The notes under the pieces are model-generated. The model saw only the letters and a list, made by a program, of their open reading frames with translations. It searched no databases and was not told where the DNA came from. 32,677 bases of DNA from Alterirhizorhabdus solaris (GTDB lineage Bacteria; Pseudomonadota; Alphaproteobacteria; Sphingomonadales; Sphingomonadaceae). The position numbers were made by a program, and so were the translations under genes. Each line of letters starts with the position of its first letter. The first letter of the stretch is position 1. The stretch covers positions 1 to 32,677 of the forward strand of contig NZ_VNIM01000042.1 in assembly GCF_007785815.1 (NCBI RefSeq), read 5' to 3'. Shown here piece by piece: positions 1 through 9,480 of this stretch.

Positions 1-175
1 AGACTATGCCTACGCTCACGATGCGCCCGATGGCTTCCCCGGTGACGATTACTGGCCGGCCGAGATGGCGCCGCAGACCTTCTACCCCCCTGCCCCGCGC
101 GGGTTCGAGGCGAAGATCGCGGAGCGGCTGGCCTACTGGGACGGTCTGCGCGCCGAGCGGCGCGGCGGCGGGTAA
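1..175 (+). CDS. rarA: RarA/MgsA-like replication-associated recombination ATPase, C-terminal end (partial)
   Basis: Reading from base 2, an open frame enters from the left edge and ends at TAA 173-175. The 57 visible residues include HDAPDGFPGDDYWP, a YPPAPRGFE segment and a final RLAYWDGLR. These match the C-terminal tetramerisation region of RarA (MgsA), the clamp-loader-like AAA+ ATPase that acts at stalled replication forks. The Walker motifs lie outside the window, so the call rests on the tail alone. The gene converges on the rnhA locus, whose original 3' end lies at 366-398. The product is soluble and associates with DNA. Confidence 0.72.
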   Translation, partial: DYAYAHDAPDGFPGDDYWPAEMAPQTFYPPAPRGFEAKIAERLAYWDGLRAERRGGG

Positions 176-200
176 GCAAGGCTGGCCGTGTCGTCCCCCC

Positions 201-228
201 GTCCCCCCGGCCTCGTGCCGGGGTCCAC
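201..228. repeat. REP-like CCCCGGC hairpin between rarA and rnhA
   Basis: CCCCGGC (205-211), a five-base loop and GCCGGGG (217-223) form a perfect 7-bp stem, followed by TCCAC. The pattern is close to the second hairpin at 14614-14637. It lies between two convergent genes, so it may also work as a bidirectional terminator. No T-tract follows. Confidence 0.55.
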
Positions 229-365
229 CGCCTCACGCAAGCCCCGGTTCGAGTTGAGCCGGCTAGCGTATCCGCCGGTGGACAAGTCCGGGGTGACGGC
301 TATGGGTGACGATCGTGACAGTCGCGCAGGTCGGGTCCGGCCCCATCACGGGCGACTTTTCGCCC

Positions 366-398
366 CTACGCCGGCACCCGCCCCGCGCGCCCGGCCGC
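366..398 (-). other. rnhA: Displaced 3' end of rnhA, cut off by the transposon
   Basis: Removing 399-9480 together with one GCCGC copy lets the rnhA frame (minus strand) run from base 9485 straight into base 393. It then encodes AGRAGRVPA and stops at TAG (368-366). This reconstruction gives a native-looking alanine/glycine/arginine-rich RNase HI tail. It shows that the left flank is the missing end of the gene at 9453-9926. Confidence 0.85.
394..398. repeat. Target-site duplication, left copy (GCCGC)
   Basis: GCCGC stands directly before the TGTCGCA left terminus and is repeated at 9481-9485 directly after the right terminus. Five base pairs is the duplication length made by Tn7- and Tn5053-type transposases. 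GCCGC could recur by chance in GC-rich DNA, but the exact fit with the terminal repeats and the restored rnhA frame makes chance unlikely. Confidence 0.9.
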
Positions 399-541
399 TG
401 TCGCAGCCTTCATAAGGTGCCAACATAAATCGTTGTAAATCAAGTTCTTGCCATATTTTCCTTTCTACATAAGTTGTCGCTAAAAGACCACCATAATTTG
501 GCGATAGCGCCCATTGTGTGCCCCATAAGTTGGCGGTGAAG
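399..541. repeat. Left transposon end: terminal repeat plus internal CATAAGTTG motifs
   Basis: The terminus TGTCGCA (399-405) is followed by CATAAGGTGCC (411-421). Further same-orientation copies are CATAAGTTGTCGCT (469-482), CATAATTTGGCGAT (492-505) and CATAAGTTGGCGGT (524-537). A weaker CATAAATCGTTG lies at 424-435. The stretch is markedly more AT-rich than its surroundings. Several direct copies inside one end are what TnsB/TniA-type transposases bind. Reverse complements of the motif occur in the right end. Bases 542-657 hold no gene and no further clear copy. Confidence 0.8.
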
Positions 542-657
542 CCAGACATCCACCATAAAGAATTATGGGAGAGGGGCGCATGAAAAGCTGACCTATTGAG
601 AAGGCCGCTATAGTATGATTTCTTAAATTGCGCGCTATCTGACGTGCGCATTTTTCG

Positions 658-1776
658 TTAGGTTTGGCGGATGAGATGCTTATCCAGTTCGTCGATGTAC
701 GACGGCCCAAGCGATGCCGAGAAGTGCTGAATTACGTCACGGACGCTGTAGCTGTAACTCGGGTGAGATCGCTGTTCGGTCGGGTTCCACAGGGTCTCGA
801 CTTCAAAGCGTATCTGACCGTCTTGGCGTAATGCCCGACTTTCCTTGATACCCAGGCGATGATCGGCGCCCCATAGTATGCTTACCATATTGTTGAGCGG
901 GCGCGCTGGGATCATTGCGTCGGCTGCATCGAGGGCAATTGCTCGTCTGGCAACACCGATCCGGTTGGCGAGAGCCAGGTCGGCATGGAGATCGCAAAGT
1001 TTGGGATCGTCGACGGTACGATACGTCGACAGGCGTCCGCTCATCACGTCAAGCAGTATCGCAGTTTTGTTGTAGTGAGGGGACAGCACCTTGCGCATAA
1101 CTTCCGTGGTCAACGGATGATAATCTGTAAGCGTATCGACCTTGATTGCGATCGAGCGTATCCGAGTAAGGACTGTCTCAATGTCATTCATTCGGTAGAC
1201 CGCTTTTCGCTTGCGGGCGAGACCTCCGAATTCGTTGGCGGGCTGGATCAGATCGACATGATCCCAGCCGGCCAGACGACGTTCCTTAGAGCCGCCCTCG
1301 ATCAAATCCGATGCCACCACTGATGATACGGTTCGTTGGAATTCGTCCCAGCGGGTTTTGACGCGAGTGAGCAGGACGTTGCCAAGCTGCTTTGCGGGTT
1401 GGGCGCAGCCCTCCGCCTCCATCGCATCGATGGTTTCATCGTAGATACGCCGGAAGTCGGCAACATAATATTTGATGCCAAGCTCTTGCGCGATGATGCG
1501 TGCATTCATGGTTCTGGCCAGAACGCGAGCGCGGGCATTCTCGGACGTGCGGTGCCGTTTGTGCCTGACGATCCCCTTATTTTCCGCCAACCATCGACGC
1601 GTCTCCCGAGCAATGATTTGAAGTGGGATGCCATCAATACCGCGGTCCGGTGCAAGACAGCGCCGGCCCATTCGGGTCGCGAGAACTGCGCGATCCTCCA
1701 GACGGCTGGCTTGAGGTGGCGAACGCGAAGCGAGTTCATCGAGGATATTGTGCCAACTCTCCGGCCACCCGCGCAT
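658..1776 (-). CDS. Hypothetical protein, possibly the C-terminal part of a TniQ/TnsD-like target-selection protein
   Basis: This 372-residue reading starts at ATG 1776-1774; a GTG at 1881-1879 is an alternative. No family is certain. Near the N-terminus is WPESWHNILDEL. Next comes a helix-turn-helix-like stretch around NARIIAQELGIKYYVADFRR, then a YRMNDIETVLTRI segment, and then a TAILLDVMSGRLSTYR segment. This order resembles the distal half of TniQ/TnsD proteins, which choose insertion sites. The N-terminal TniQ domain with its zinc-binding cysteines is absent. Protein-like sequence seems to continue upstream of the ATG to about 1870, where arsH begins on the other strand, as if a longer gene had been cut there. 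The gene reads outward to the left transposon end, consistent with a transposition role. This is inference from pattern; the frame itself is well supported. Confidence 0.55.
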   Translation of the reverse strand: MRGWPESWHNILDELASRSPPQASRLEDRAVLATRMGRRCLAPDRGIDGIPLQIIARETRRWLAENKGIVRHKRHRTSENARARVLARTMNARIIAQELGIKYYVADFRRIYDETIDAMEAEGCAQPAKQLGNVLLTRVKTRWDEFQRTVSSVVASDLIEGGSKERRLAGWDHVDLIQPANEFGGLARKRKAVYRMNDIETVLTRIRSIAIKVDTLTDYHPLTTEVMRKVLSPHYNKTAILLDVMSGRLSTYRTVDDPKLCDLHADLALANRIGVARRAIALDAADAMIPARPLNNMVSILWGADHRLGIKESRALRQDGQIRFEVETLWNPTEQRSHPSYSYSVRDVIQHFSASLGPSYIDELDKHLIRQT

Positions 1777-1874
1777 GACTCCGATCGCGGTGCCGCTCCC
1801 CAGGCCGTCGCTGCATCGCTCGAGTTTACCGCGCTGTGCCCCGCATCGGCCGCCTATCTCGTGAAAGCTCTCTA

Positions 1875-2621
1875 ATGCCACTCCGCAATCTCCACGATCT
1901 CGATACCTTGCCGGCGCTTGATCCTGCCTATGCCATCGAGCGGCCGGCCCTGGGGCTTGGATCGCTCGATCCCGCACCGCGTATCCTGTTGCTCTATGGC
2001 TCGCTGCGCGAACGGTCCTTTTCCCGGCTGTGCGTCGAAGAAGCGGCGCGCCTGCTCCGCTTTTTCGGGTGTGAGACGCGCATCTTCGATCCGTCCACCC
2101 TGCCGCTCCCTGACCAACACACCGGCGACGATCATCCGGTTGTCCACGAGCTGCGAGAGTTGTCTTTATGGTCCGAAGGGCAGGTGTGGTGCAGCCCCGA
2201 ACGGCACGGCCAGATTACGGGTATCATGAAGCTGCAGATTGACCATCTGCCGCTGTCGATGGGCGGGATGCGGCCGACGCAGGGGCGTACGCTGGCGGTC
2301 ATGCAGGTGTCGGCGGGGTCGCAGTCGTTTAACAGCGTCAACACGCTGCGCGTGCTGGGCCGCTGGATGCGAATGGTCACGATCCCGAACCAGTCGAGCG
2401 TTGCCAAAGCGTTTAACGAGTTCGACGACGCCGGGCGCATGAAGCCGTCCAGCTACTATGACCGGATCGTCGACGTCATGGAGGAACTGGTGCGGTTCAC
2501 GGTGCTGCTGCGCCCTCATGCGGTCCAGCTCGTCGAACGCTACTCGGAACGGAAGGAAGCCGGTGTACCAATCGACACGGCGACGGATCTGTCGAGCATT
2601 GCGACCGCCCGTCAAGGATAG
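1875..2621 (+). CDS. arsH: ArsH, NADPH-dependent FMN reductase of organoarsenical detoxification
   Basis: The 248-residue product starts at ATG 1875-1877. [14 protein letters not shown] (about residues 37-50) is the flavodoxin-fold phosphate-binding loop of Ars[21 protein letters not shown] and [17 protein letters not shown] are also characteristic, and the length is normal for the family. ArsH is a cytosolic flavoprotein that oxidises trivalent methyl- and aromatic arsenicals to less toxic pentavalent forms. It usually sits in an arsRCB/acr3 operon. Here it stands alone: no arsR, arsC or arsenite pump is beside it, and its start abuts the truncated TniQ-like ORF on the other strand. It may therefore have lost its operon and native promoter through recombination. 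No strong ribosome-binding site is seen before the ATG. Confidence 0.93.
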   Translation: MPLRNLHDLDTLPALDPAYAIERPALGLGSLDPAPRILLLYGSLRERSFSRLCVEEAARLLRFFGCETRIFDPSTLPLPDQHTGDDHPVVHELRELSLWSEGQVWCSPERHGQITGIMKLQIDHLPLSMGGMRPTQGRTLAVMQVSAGSQSFNSVNTLRVLGRWMRMVTIPNQSSVAKAFNEFDDAGRMKPSSYYDRIVDVMEELVRFTVLLRPHAVQLVERYSERKEAGVPIDTATDLSSIATARQG

Positions 2622-2740
2622 CATGGCAGCGCCGCGGCACGCGGCGAGTAGCCGCCCTTGTGGTCCCTGCGCTGGCGGGCTTCGGGGGACGGCTGCGGCG
2701 CTCTACGGGCTAAAGTGCCGCGCATAGGCGCGGGGCCATA

Positions 2741-2760
2741 GGTGTGCCACGTGGCACACC
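2741..2760. promoter_or_regulatory. Perfect 20-bp palindrome
   Basis: GGTGTGCCAC is followed at once by its exact reverse complement. The site lies 120 bases past arsH and 112 bases before the end of the convergent Abi gene. With no loop it would make a poor hairpin in RNA, so a dimeric protein-binding site is more likely than a terminator. No T-tract follows. Its function is unknown. The rest of 2622-2871 shows no gene. Confidence 0.5.
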
Positions 2761-2871
2761 TCACGCGAGGATCGTCACCCGGACGGGCCGAGATACCGGC
2801 ACGGTCGCTCGGTCGGTGCCCAGCCCCGATAGAACCGTGCCCGGCAGGGCCGCGCCCGCGGGGCCCTTAGA

Positions 2872-3894
2872 TCAAGCCCAGATCGCTTCTGCGTCCCAGC
2901 CGGCCAAGAACCCGCTTTGGATGGAACTTGCGAACGGCATTGCCGGGAACGCTTGCCAGTGCGCCTTCATGCGGGACGGCCAGGATGTCCCGGGATTGAT
3001 CCGCCTGACGAAGTAGCTGGCCACCGCCGCGGCGCCATAGACGCGCGTGCGCCGCTCCAGGTCGCTACCGATATGCACGAGCTGCGGTGCTTCGAACGGC
3101 TTGGGCACTAACGGCTGATTGATGATGCCTGCGTTCCACAGGCGGGCATGATGCGCGCTGATGTTGCGCACGAACGCGAGTGTCTTGATCCAGCTCACCA
3201 GCGTGTTGGGCAGAAGGCCGTAGCGCTTGGCGATGGCAGCCCGATCGTTGGGATGCGCCATCTCGAGCAGCCAGGATAAGGTGCCGAAATCCCATACCTC
3301 GACTGCCATCCAGATCGGCACGGGCGGGCTGTAGGTGGCGTAGAACTCCTTGATCCAGTCGTCCTTGGAGCGGGCGATCGCGCCATCGGCCTTGGCGAGC
3401 CAATTCTGGTGGCGGGTGCCCCCTCCAGGCATCCCTTGGTTCGCACGATGGGCGTCGAGAAAGGCGGGCGAACGGTGCGCGTACGCGTCACGCTTGCCCA
3501 TGGCGTGCGCGAGATCCACGCGCAGCGCGACCTCGATCCGTTCGATCGCGTCAAGGAAGAGGAGGCGAAGCTGTTTGTCGAACAGGTAGAGATCGACGGC
3601 ATGGCGAAACTCGGCGCCCGCTTGGAACTGCTCGGTGCGGACTGTGAGCGTCGCATCATTGGGATCGGGAACGAGCTGCTGGAAGGGCTGCCAATAGGGC
3701 GTGAGACGTCCGTAGCCGACCCGCTGAAGGTGGAGAACCGCCTTGGCCTGATCGGTGACCACCAAGCCGCGCTGCATGAGGAGCGCGAGCTGATCGGCGA
3801 AACTGAGATGGGGTTTGGTGTAGGGCGGAAGCATCCAGCCCAGATATGAATAAGGCCGCCCCTTGATGCCAGCGGCAACAGAGGGGACGGCCAT
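2872..3894 (-). CDS. Abi_2/AbiF-type abortive-infection protein (HEPN RNase family)
   Basis: The 340-residue reading starts at ATG 3894-3892. The frame is open to ATG 3984, and ATG 3834 is a third choice just before the family-typical YTKPHLSFADQLALL. That opening, the RVGYGRLTPYW segment, DLYLFDKQLRLLFLDAIERIE and a late RNISAHHARLWN are hallmarks of Abi_2 (AbiD/AbiF) proteins. RNISAH (R243-H248) fits the HEPN Rx4-6H catalytic motif, so the product is probably a cytosolic metal-independent RNase that halts growth on phage infection. Some AbiF proteins are paired with a structured RNA antitoxin; the upstream gene-free stretch is the place to look for one. Length and motifs are intact. It converges on arsH. 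Confidence 0.85.
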   Translation of the reverse strand: MAVPSVAAGIKGRPYSYLGWMLPPYTKPHLSFADQLALLMQRGLVVTDQAKAVLHLQRVGYGRLTPYWQPFQQLVPDPNDATLTVRTEQFQAGAEFRHAVDLYLFDKQLRLLFLDAIERIEVALRVDLAHAMGKRDAYAHRSPAFLDAHRANQGMPGGGTRHQNWLAKADGAIARSKDDWIKEFYATYSPPVPIWMAVEVWDFGTLSWLLEMAHPNDRAAIAKRYGLLPNTLVSWIKTLAFVRNISAHHARLWNAGIINQPLVPKPFEAPQLVHIGSDLERRTRVYGAAAVASYFVRRINPGTSWPSRMKAHWQAFPAMPFASSIQSGFLAGWDAEAIWA

Positions 3895-4437
3895 GTTGCG
3901 TCCGATATATGCGTGGGCGCATGAGGATTCAATTAAAAGTTGAAAGCCGTTCAACCGCTGCTCGCGTGTCGACCCCTTCGTCATGAAGCCGCGATCCGAG
4001 ACAGCGGATCATCGGCGCCGCAGGCGTCGGGGGCTGGTCACGACAGGGAACGGCGCGGCCCGGCTTACTCTGGCAATCACTCCGCTATATGCCCTCGCCC
4101 TGCGACCCGCGCCATGGGCCAGAGGGCAGGGGGCGGTTATGCGGCCTCCTCCATTTCGACCACGTTCTGCGTACCCATCCGGCTCAAGAGCCAGTCGGGG
4201 TCCGCGCATAGAACGGACCCAGATATACGCTAAGCGCTGTCGGCCCGGTTAGGGCGTCGCAAACACCTGTTTGTCGCACAGTCGCTATCGGTGCTGGGTT
4301 TTCCGTGTCTCCGACCGCTGAACGGTAATAAATGGGCGGTGAGCCGCTCGTCCGGTTGGAGCCGCGGCAGAGATAAAGCTGCGATCTGTTCATGTCGCGA
4401 GCAAAGGCTTCAATGCCGGTCGAGAGTCCGATCCGGC
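3895..4437. other. Gene-free stretch upstream of the Abi gene
   Basis: No convincing complete gene is found in these 543 bases. There is a small hairpin ATGCG-CCCA-CGCAT at 3912-3925 and a GC-rich inverted pattern at about 4090-4137 (GCCCTC against GGGGGC). A short minus-strand reading ends at TAA about 4138, with a C-terminal-looking tail MGTQNVVEMEEAA; it may be a gene remnant. The Abi promoter must lie here, but no clear -35/-10 pair is seen. The 3' end of the TupA-like pseudogene borders the region. Confidence 0.4.
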
Positions 4438-5300
4438 CTAGGGACGAAGATGTGGCGAAGGATCGCGGGCGAGCCGCTGAGATGGCTCGCCAATACGCCA
4501 AAGCCGGCCAAACTCCCGATCCAATGTGGGCGGATCGACCGGATCGAGGCCCGAGCCGGGATAGAATGTCATCTCGCCAAACCGCGGTATGCCGCCGACA
4601 TCATAGAAGTCGATGCGAACGAAATCGAAGTCTTTTCCCAAGGTCTCAGCGCCCTCGATCATGCGTGCCAGGGCTGCTGGTGGCCCTCGGTCGATCCGCG
4701 CCGGCTTGTTCGACAGTCTGTGCCATTGCCTGTCGTAGACGGTCCAATGATGGCCGGTCTCGCGATCGAGATGGACCTGGATCGCCTCGACGCGCCCGTG
4801 GAACACAAAGAGCTTGTAATCGATCGGCAGCGCCGGACCCTCGCCGACGAACGGCGAATCTCGTCCCAGTCGTCGGCCTGGCTGCGAACGACGCGCATCT
4901 GACGACACCCGTGCCGTGATTTGACGACGAACGCTGGTGCGCATGGCGGCTGTTCCGGAAGGCTATCGCCTGACCAAAGTGTCGGCGTGACCCAGTCCTG
5001 CCCGAGCGTCTCGGCGACCATCTGCTTGGCGGTCAGCTTGTCGATCCACTGCGGAATGCGTGGATCGCGATCAACGAGCTTGCGGTGCTGAACAAGCTCG
5101 GTGAACAGTTGCGGATCACGCAACGACAAAGGGCGTCGATGCCGCCACAAATAGGTCAAGTGGAGGCGCAGCAATGTCGTCCTGGATGGAGCTGGATAGG
5201 GTCGGCTTTCCACTAACGTTGCTGTCGTCGAGGCCGGGCCGTCTGCCAGTACGCCTTCGGTCACCGTATCGCATACAATCGCAACTGGTGACGCCTTCAC
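4438..5300 (-). pseudogene. TupA-like ATP-grasp protein, broken by an internal deletion and frameshift
   Basis: Two frames carry complementary halves of one protein. The first half starts at GTG 5300-5298, overlapping the stop of the DUF3833 gene. It contains KLVDRDPRIPQWIDKLTAKQ, TLWSGDSLP and FVVKSRHGC, the ATP-grasp nucleotide-binding part. From about 4862 the other frame continues with PFVGEGPALPIDYKLFVFHG, DFVRIDFYDVGG and FGEMTFYPGSG, the metal-binding C-terminal part. Between DWDEIR and PFVGEG about 20-30 family-typical residues appear to be missing, and the frame changes. The family (TupA-like ATPgrasp) makes amide or ester links, often in cell-surface polysaccharide pathways. The gene is probably inactive. 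It is last in the Dps-DUF3833-TupA order. Confidence 0.8.
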
Positions 5301-5821
5301 GCGGGTATGCGCCTGATCGTCTCGTCGAGGCTTGCCACAGGCAGGCCGAACTTGGTGACCACCATGCGGTTGCGCGAGACCTGCCCGCCGGGCTGGAGAT
5401 AGAGCCATTGCTGGGCGCGCAGCCCCCCCTTCATTGCGAAGGCAAGGTGCAACAGATTGCCCGTCACCTCGCCGGTCACGGGGCCGGTGGCGTCCGAGAG
5501 CGTACCAGCATAGCGTCCTTCGCCAACGCGGCGCAGGTGCCACGTCCGATGGCTTGGCGGCGCGCTGCCGCGCCGGACGTCCTGGTCCAGCACGATTTCT
5601 CCATCCGGCGTCACGATCCCGCGCCCGGCAACCATCACCGGTTGGCGGTGCTTCGTCGTGATCTTCAGTTTGCCATTACCCTCGGTAGCGCCCGCGAAAA
5701 ACGCGATCGGATCGAAGGTCGGGGATGTCGCCTGCTGCTGGACCAGGTGCCCTGAGGGCACGCAGGCGCCAAGCGCCAGCGACATCGCGATAGCTGAAGA
5801 CAGCCGGCCACGCCCAGGCAC
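5297..5821 (-). CDS. DUF3833 family lipoprotein
   Basis: The chosen start is GTG 5821-5819, five bases after the stop of the Dps-like gene. It gives 174 residues with a short hydrophobic signal (IAMSLALGAC) and a lipobox-like LGAC, so the mature protein is probably lipid-anchored in the periplasm. FDPIAFFAGATEGNG followed by GKLKITTKH and later LDQDVRRG and SHRTWHLRRV are typical of DUF3833, a proteobacterial family of unknown biochemical role. Its stop overlaps the GTG of the TupA-like gene, so the three genes look translationally coupled. An ATG at 5875 lies inside the Dps-like coding region and is less likely. Confidence 0.8.
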   Translation of the reverse strand: MPGRGRLSSAIAMSLALGACVPSGHLVQQQATSPTFDPIAFFAGATEGNGKLKITTKHRQPVMVAGRGIVTPDGEIVLDQDVRRGSAPPSHRTWHLRRVGEGRYAGTLSDATGPVTGEVTGNLLHLAFAMKGGLRAQQWLYLQPGGQVSRNRMVVTKFGLPVASLDETIRRIPA

Positions 5822-5825
5822 GCCG

Positions 5826-6482
5826 TCAGTTGATCGGGGCACTGGGGCGGCCGGCGGGTGCGACGGGGCGACCACTGTTCAGGTCGGAACCCGTGTTGGG
5901 GTCGGTCAGGGTCGACTGGATCATCGCGCGCATCTGCCACTGGTATTTGTCGATCGCGTGCTGAACTTCCTGCAGCAGGTTCGACGTCGTCGGATCCTTG
6001 TCCTCGGTTGCCTTGATCCCGGCCGCGATCTCGTCGCTCGTCACGCGGTAATATTGCGCGAACCACTGGATTACCTGTGCGTCGTCAACGAAGCCGCCCG
6101 GATATTCGGGGATGCGACTGGTGCGCACGATCGTGTTCGCGCGACCATCCGAAGACACACCAATGCCCTGCAGCCGCTCGGCAACCTCGTCGGCGTATTT
6201 GGCCACGCCCTCATAATGGTCCTGCAAAAGTTCGTGCAGCGGGTAGAACAAGGTGCCCGAGACGTTCCAGTGCGCCTGCTTGGTCTGAAGCTGCAGTTGC
6301 TGCAGCTCGGTCAGTGTCTGCTGGAGCGCTTGGGTCGAGGCGCGCAGATCACCGCCCTGCGGCCCGCTATGAACACGGTCGGTCACGCTGTTGAGGGGGA
6401 AGGGGCCTGTCTGCGGCTGGGTCTGAGCGAAAGCAGGCGTGGCCGCCAGCAGGGATACAGTGGCAAGGAGAAAATAGCGCAT
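5826..6482 (-). CDS. Exported Dps/ferritin-like protein
   Basis: The product has 218 residues. MRYFLLATVSLLAATPAFAQ is a clear Sec signal peptide, with predicted cleavage after AFA. This is unusual for Dps, which normally acts in the cytoplasm. KQAHWNVSGTLFYPLHELL aligns with the Dps ferroxidase region: H71, H83, D98 and E102 occupy the expected positions. The acidic residue equivalent to E. coli Dps D67 is Q87, with D88 next to it. A proline-rich tail follows the four-helix core. Dps proteins oxidise and store iron and consume peroxide; this one would do so in the periplasm. ATG 6482-6480 has an AGGA-type site upstream. It is first in the Dps-DUF3833-TupA operon and follows the truncated sensor kinase by about 100 bases. 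Confidence 0.85.
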   Translation of the reverse strand: MRYFLLATVSLLAATPAFAQTQPQTGPFPLNSVTDRVHSGPQGGDLRASTQALQQTLTELQQLQLQTKQAHWNVSGTLFYPLHELLQDHYEGVAKYADEVAERLQGIGVSSDGRANTIVRTSRIPEYPGGFVDDAQVIQWFAQYYRVTSDEIAAGIKATEDKDPTTSNLLQEVQHAIDKYQWQMRAMIQSTLTDPNTGSDLNSGRPVAPAGRPSAPIN

Positions 6483-6578
6483 TCAACGTCCTCTCGAAGG
6501 CGGCGCGGTGCTGGTCCACCACGTCGAAGTTACCCGGCAGATACGTCTGGCCGCCGTCGAGGTTGTCTAAATTCGCGT

Positions 6579-8610
<2,032 letters not shown>

Positions 8611-8618
<8 letters not shown>

Positions 8619-8700
8619 GACGCCCTCCCAGATGAAGTGCGGCGAAGTCTGCGAATTCGGTGCATGCCGCGCCGACGCTAAAAATGGCCAGATTGCTCAT
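8611..8700 (-). CDS. Small overlapping ORF, 29 aa
   Basis: ATG 8700-8698 overlaps the stop of the upstream gene as ATGA, and the reading ends at TAA 8613-8611, overlapping the start of the next gene. The peptide begins MSNLAIFSVGAA and ends LHLGGRHG. Overlap on both sides suggests either a real microprotein or a leader that carries ribosomes across the operon. No known family is recognised. Confidence 0.4.
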
Positions 8701-9215
8701 TCCACCTCTCCTGCCAGAAGTGGGGATTGAAAGCCGCGCGCCGACTGCCACCAGTCGATCTGTGACAGCGTCGTCTGGTTGATCAACGATCCGCGTTCGC
8801 TGAGCCAGGTGGATGCCACCCAGATTCGCGTGTCGGGATCGAGCGAGATGTAGGGTTCGCTCAGAGCCTTGAGTAGCAGGAGCGTGCCAAGCGGATCAAT
8901 GTGTCGGCAGGCTAGGGCGGCGCAGCTGCCGCCAATTTCGTAATGCAGTCCCAATGACATTGCATCCAACGCGAAAAACCGCATGGCCAGGTCATTCCAG
9001 ACCGGCGCGAGTTCCTCGTCATGCAACGCGGCGAGCTCCCCGATCAGGGCGGACGGTACGAGGCGACTTACCGAGACGATGGAGGTGACGGCGGTTTCGA
9101 CGATCCGTGATTCCGAGCAGAAATCGCTGCAGGGCAGGGTGCGCCACCAGGAGAGGGGGCCGATGCCGCGACTGTCGAGAGCGGCAAGTTGGTCTTCGAG
9201 TGCGATGTTCCTCAT
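8697..9215 (-). CDS. Hypothetical protein, 172 aa
   Basis: ATG 9215-9213 has GGAG about nine bases upstream. The protein is mildly acidic, with leucine- and alanine-rich helices, no signal peptide, and no recognised motif. Cysteines at LPCSDFCSES and SCAALACRH might bind metal or form disulfides. It opens the three-ORF operon that runs inward from the right transposon end. No function can be assigned. Confidence 0.6.
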   Translation of the reverse strand: MRNIALEDQLAALDSRGIGPLSWWRTLPCSDFCSESRIVETAVTSIVSVSRLVPSALIGELAALHDEELAPVWNDLAMRFFALDAMSLGLHYEIGGSCAALACRHIDPLGTLLLLKALSEPYISLDPDTRIWVASTWLSERGSLINQTTLSQIDWWQSARGFQSPLLAGEVE

Positions 9216-9347
9216 AAAGTTGAGCTCCGTTCGGGCGCCGAAAGCGTGGCGCGGGGTCGCTGGAAGAAACGCCGTCCAGAAACCGCAGAACGAAATGAGA
9301 ACACAATCGACTCGGGAGAGGTATCGTAAAGTTGGGCGACCCGAAGC

Positions 9348-9480
9348 GCGATTGCCAACTTATGGGGGTAAGAAAAATAGTATCGTTATATCAATGCAAT
9401 GAGGTCCGACCTTGCGGCCAGGCCTCATCTCATCGACACCTTTTGGGGGGTGTCATCGACAACTTATAGGGGGTGCGACA
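9348..9480. repeat. Right transposon end: terminal repeat plus internal motifs
   Basis: TGCGACA (9474-9480) is the outer terminus. CATCGACAACTTATAGGGGG (9454-9473) is preceded 23 bases earlier by a variant, CATCGACACCTTTTGGGGGG (9431-9450). A third copy, CCAACTTATGGGGGTA, lies at 9355-9370. These are reverse complements of the CATAAGTTG motifs in the left end. Bases 9216-9347 contain no gene and no clear further copy. Confidence 0.8.

Noticed and set aside
1336-1875. Plus-strand open frame ending at the arsH start, as a possible 3' end of another ars gene
   Set aside because: No ars-family motif is seen, and the minus-strand frame over the same bases looks more protein-like.
4138-4213. Short minus-strand reading ending in MGTQNVVEMEEAA as a gene
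   Set aside because: An upstream stop leaves under 30 codons and no family is recognised; noted only as a possible remnant.
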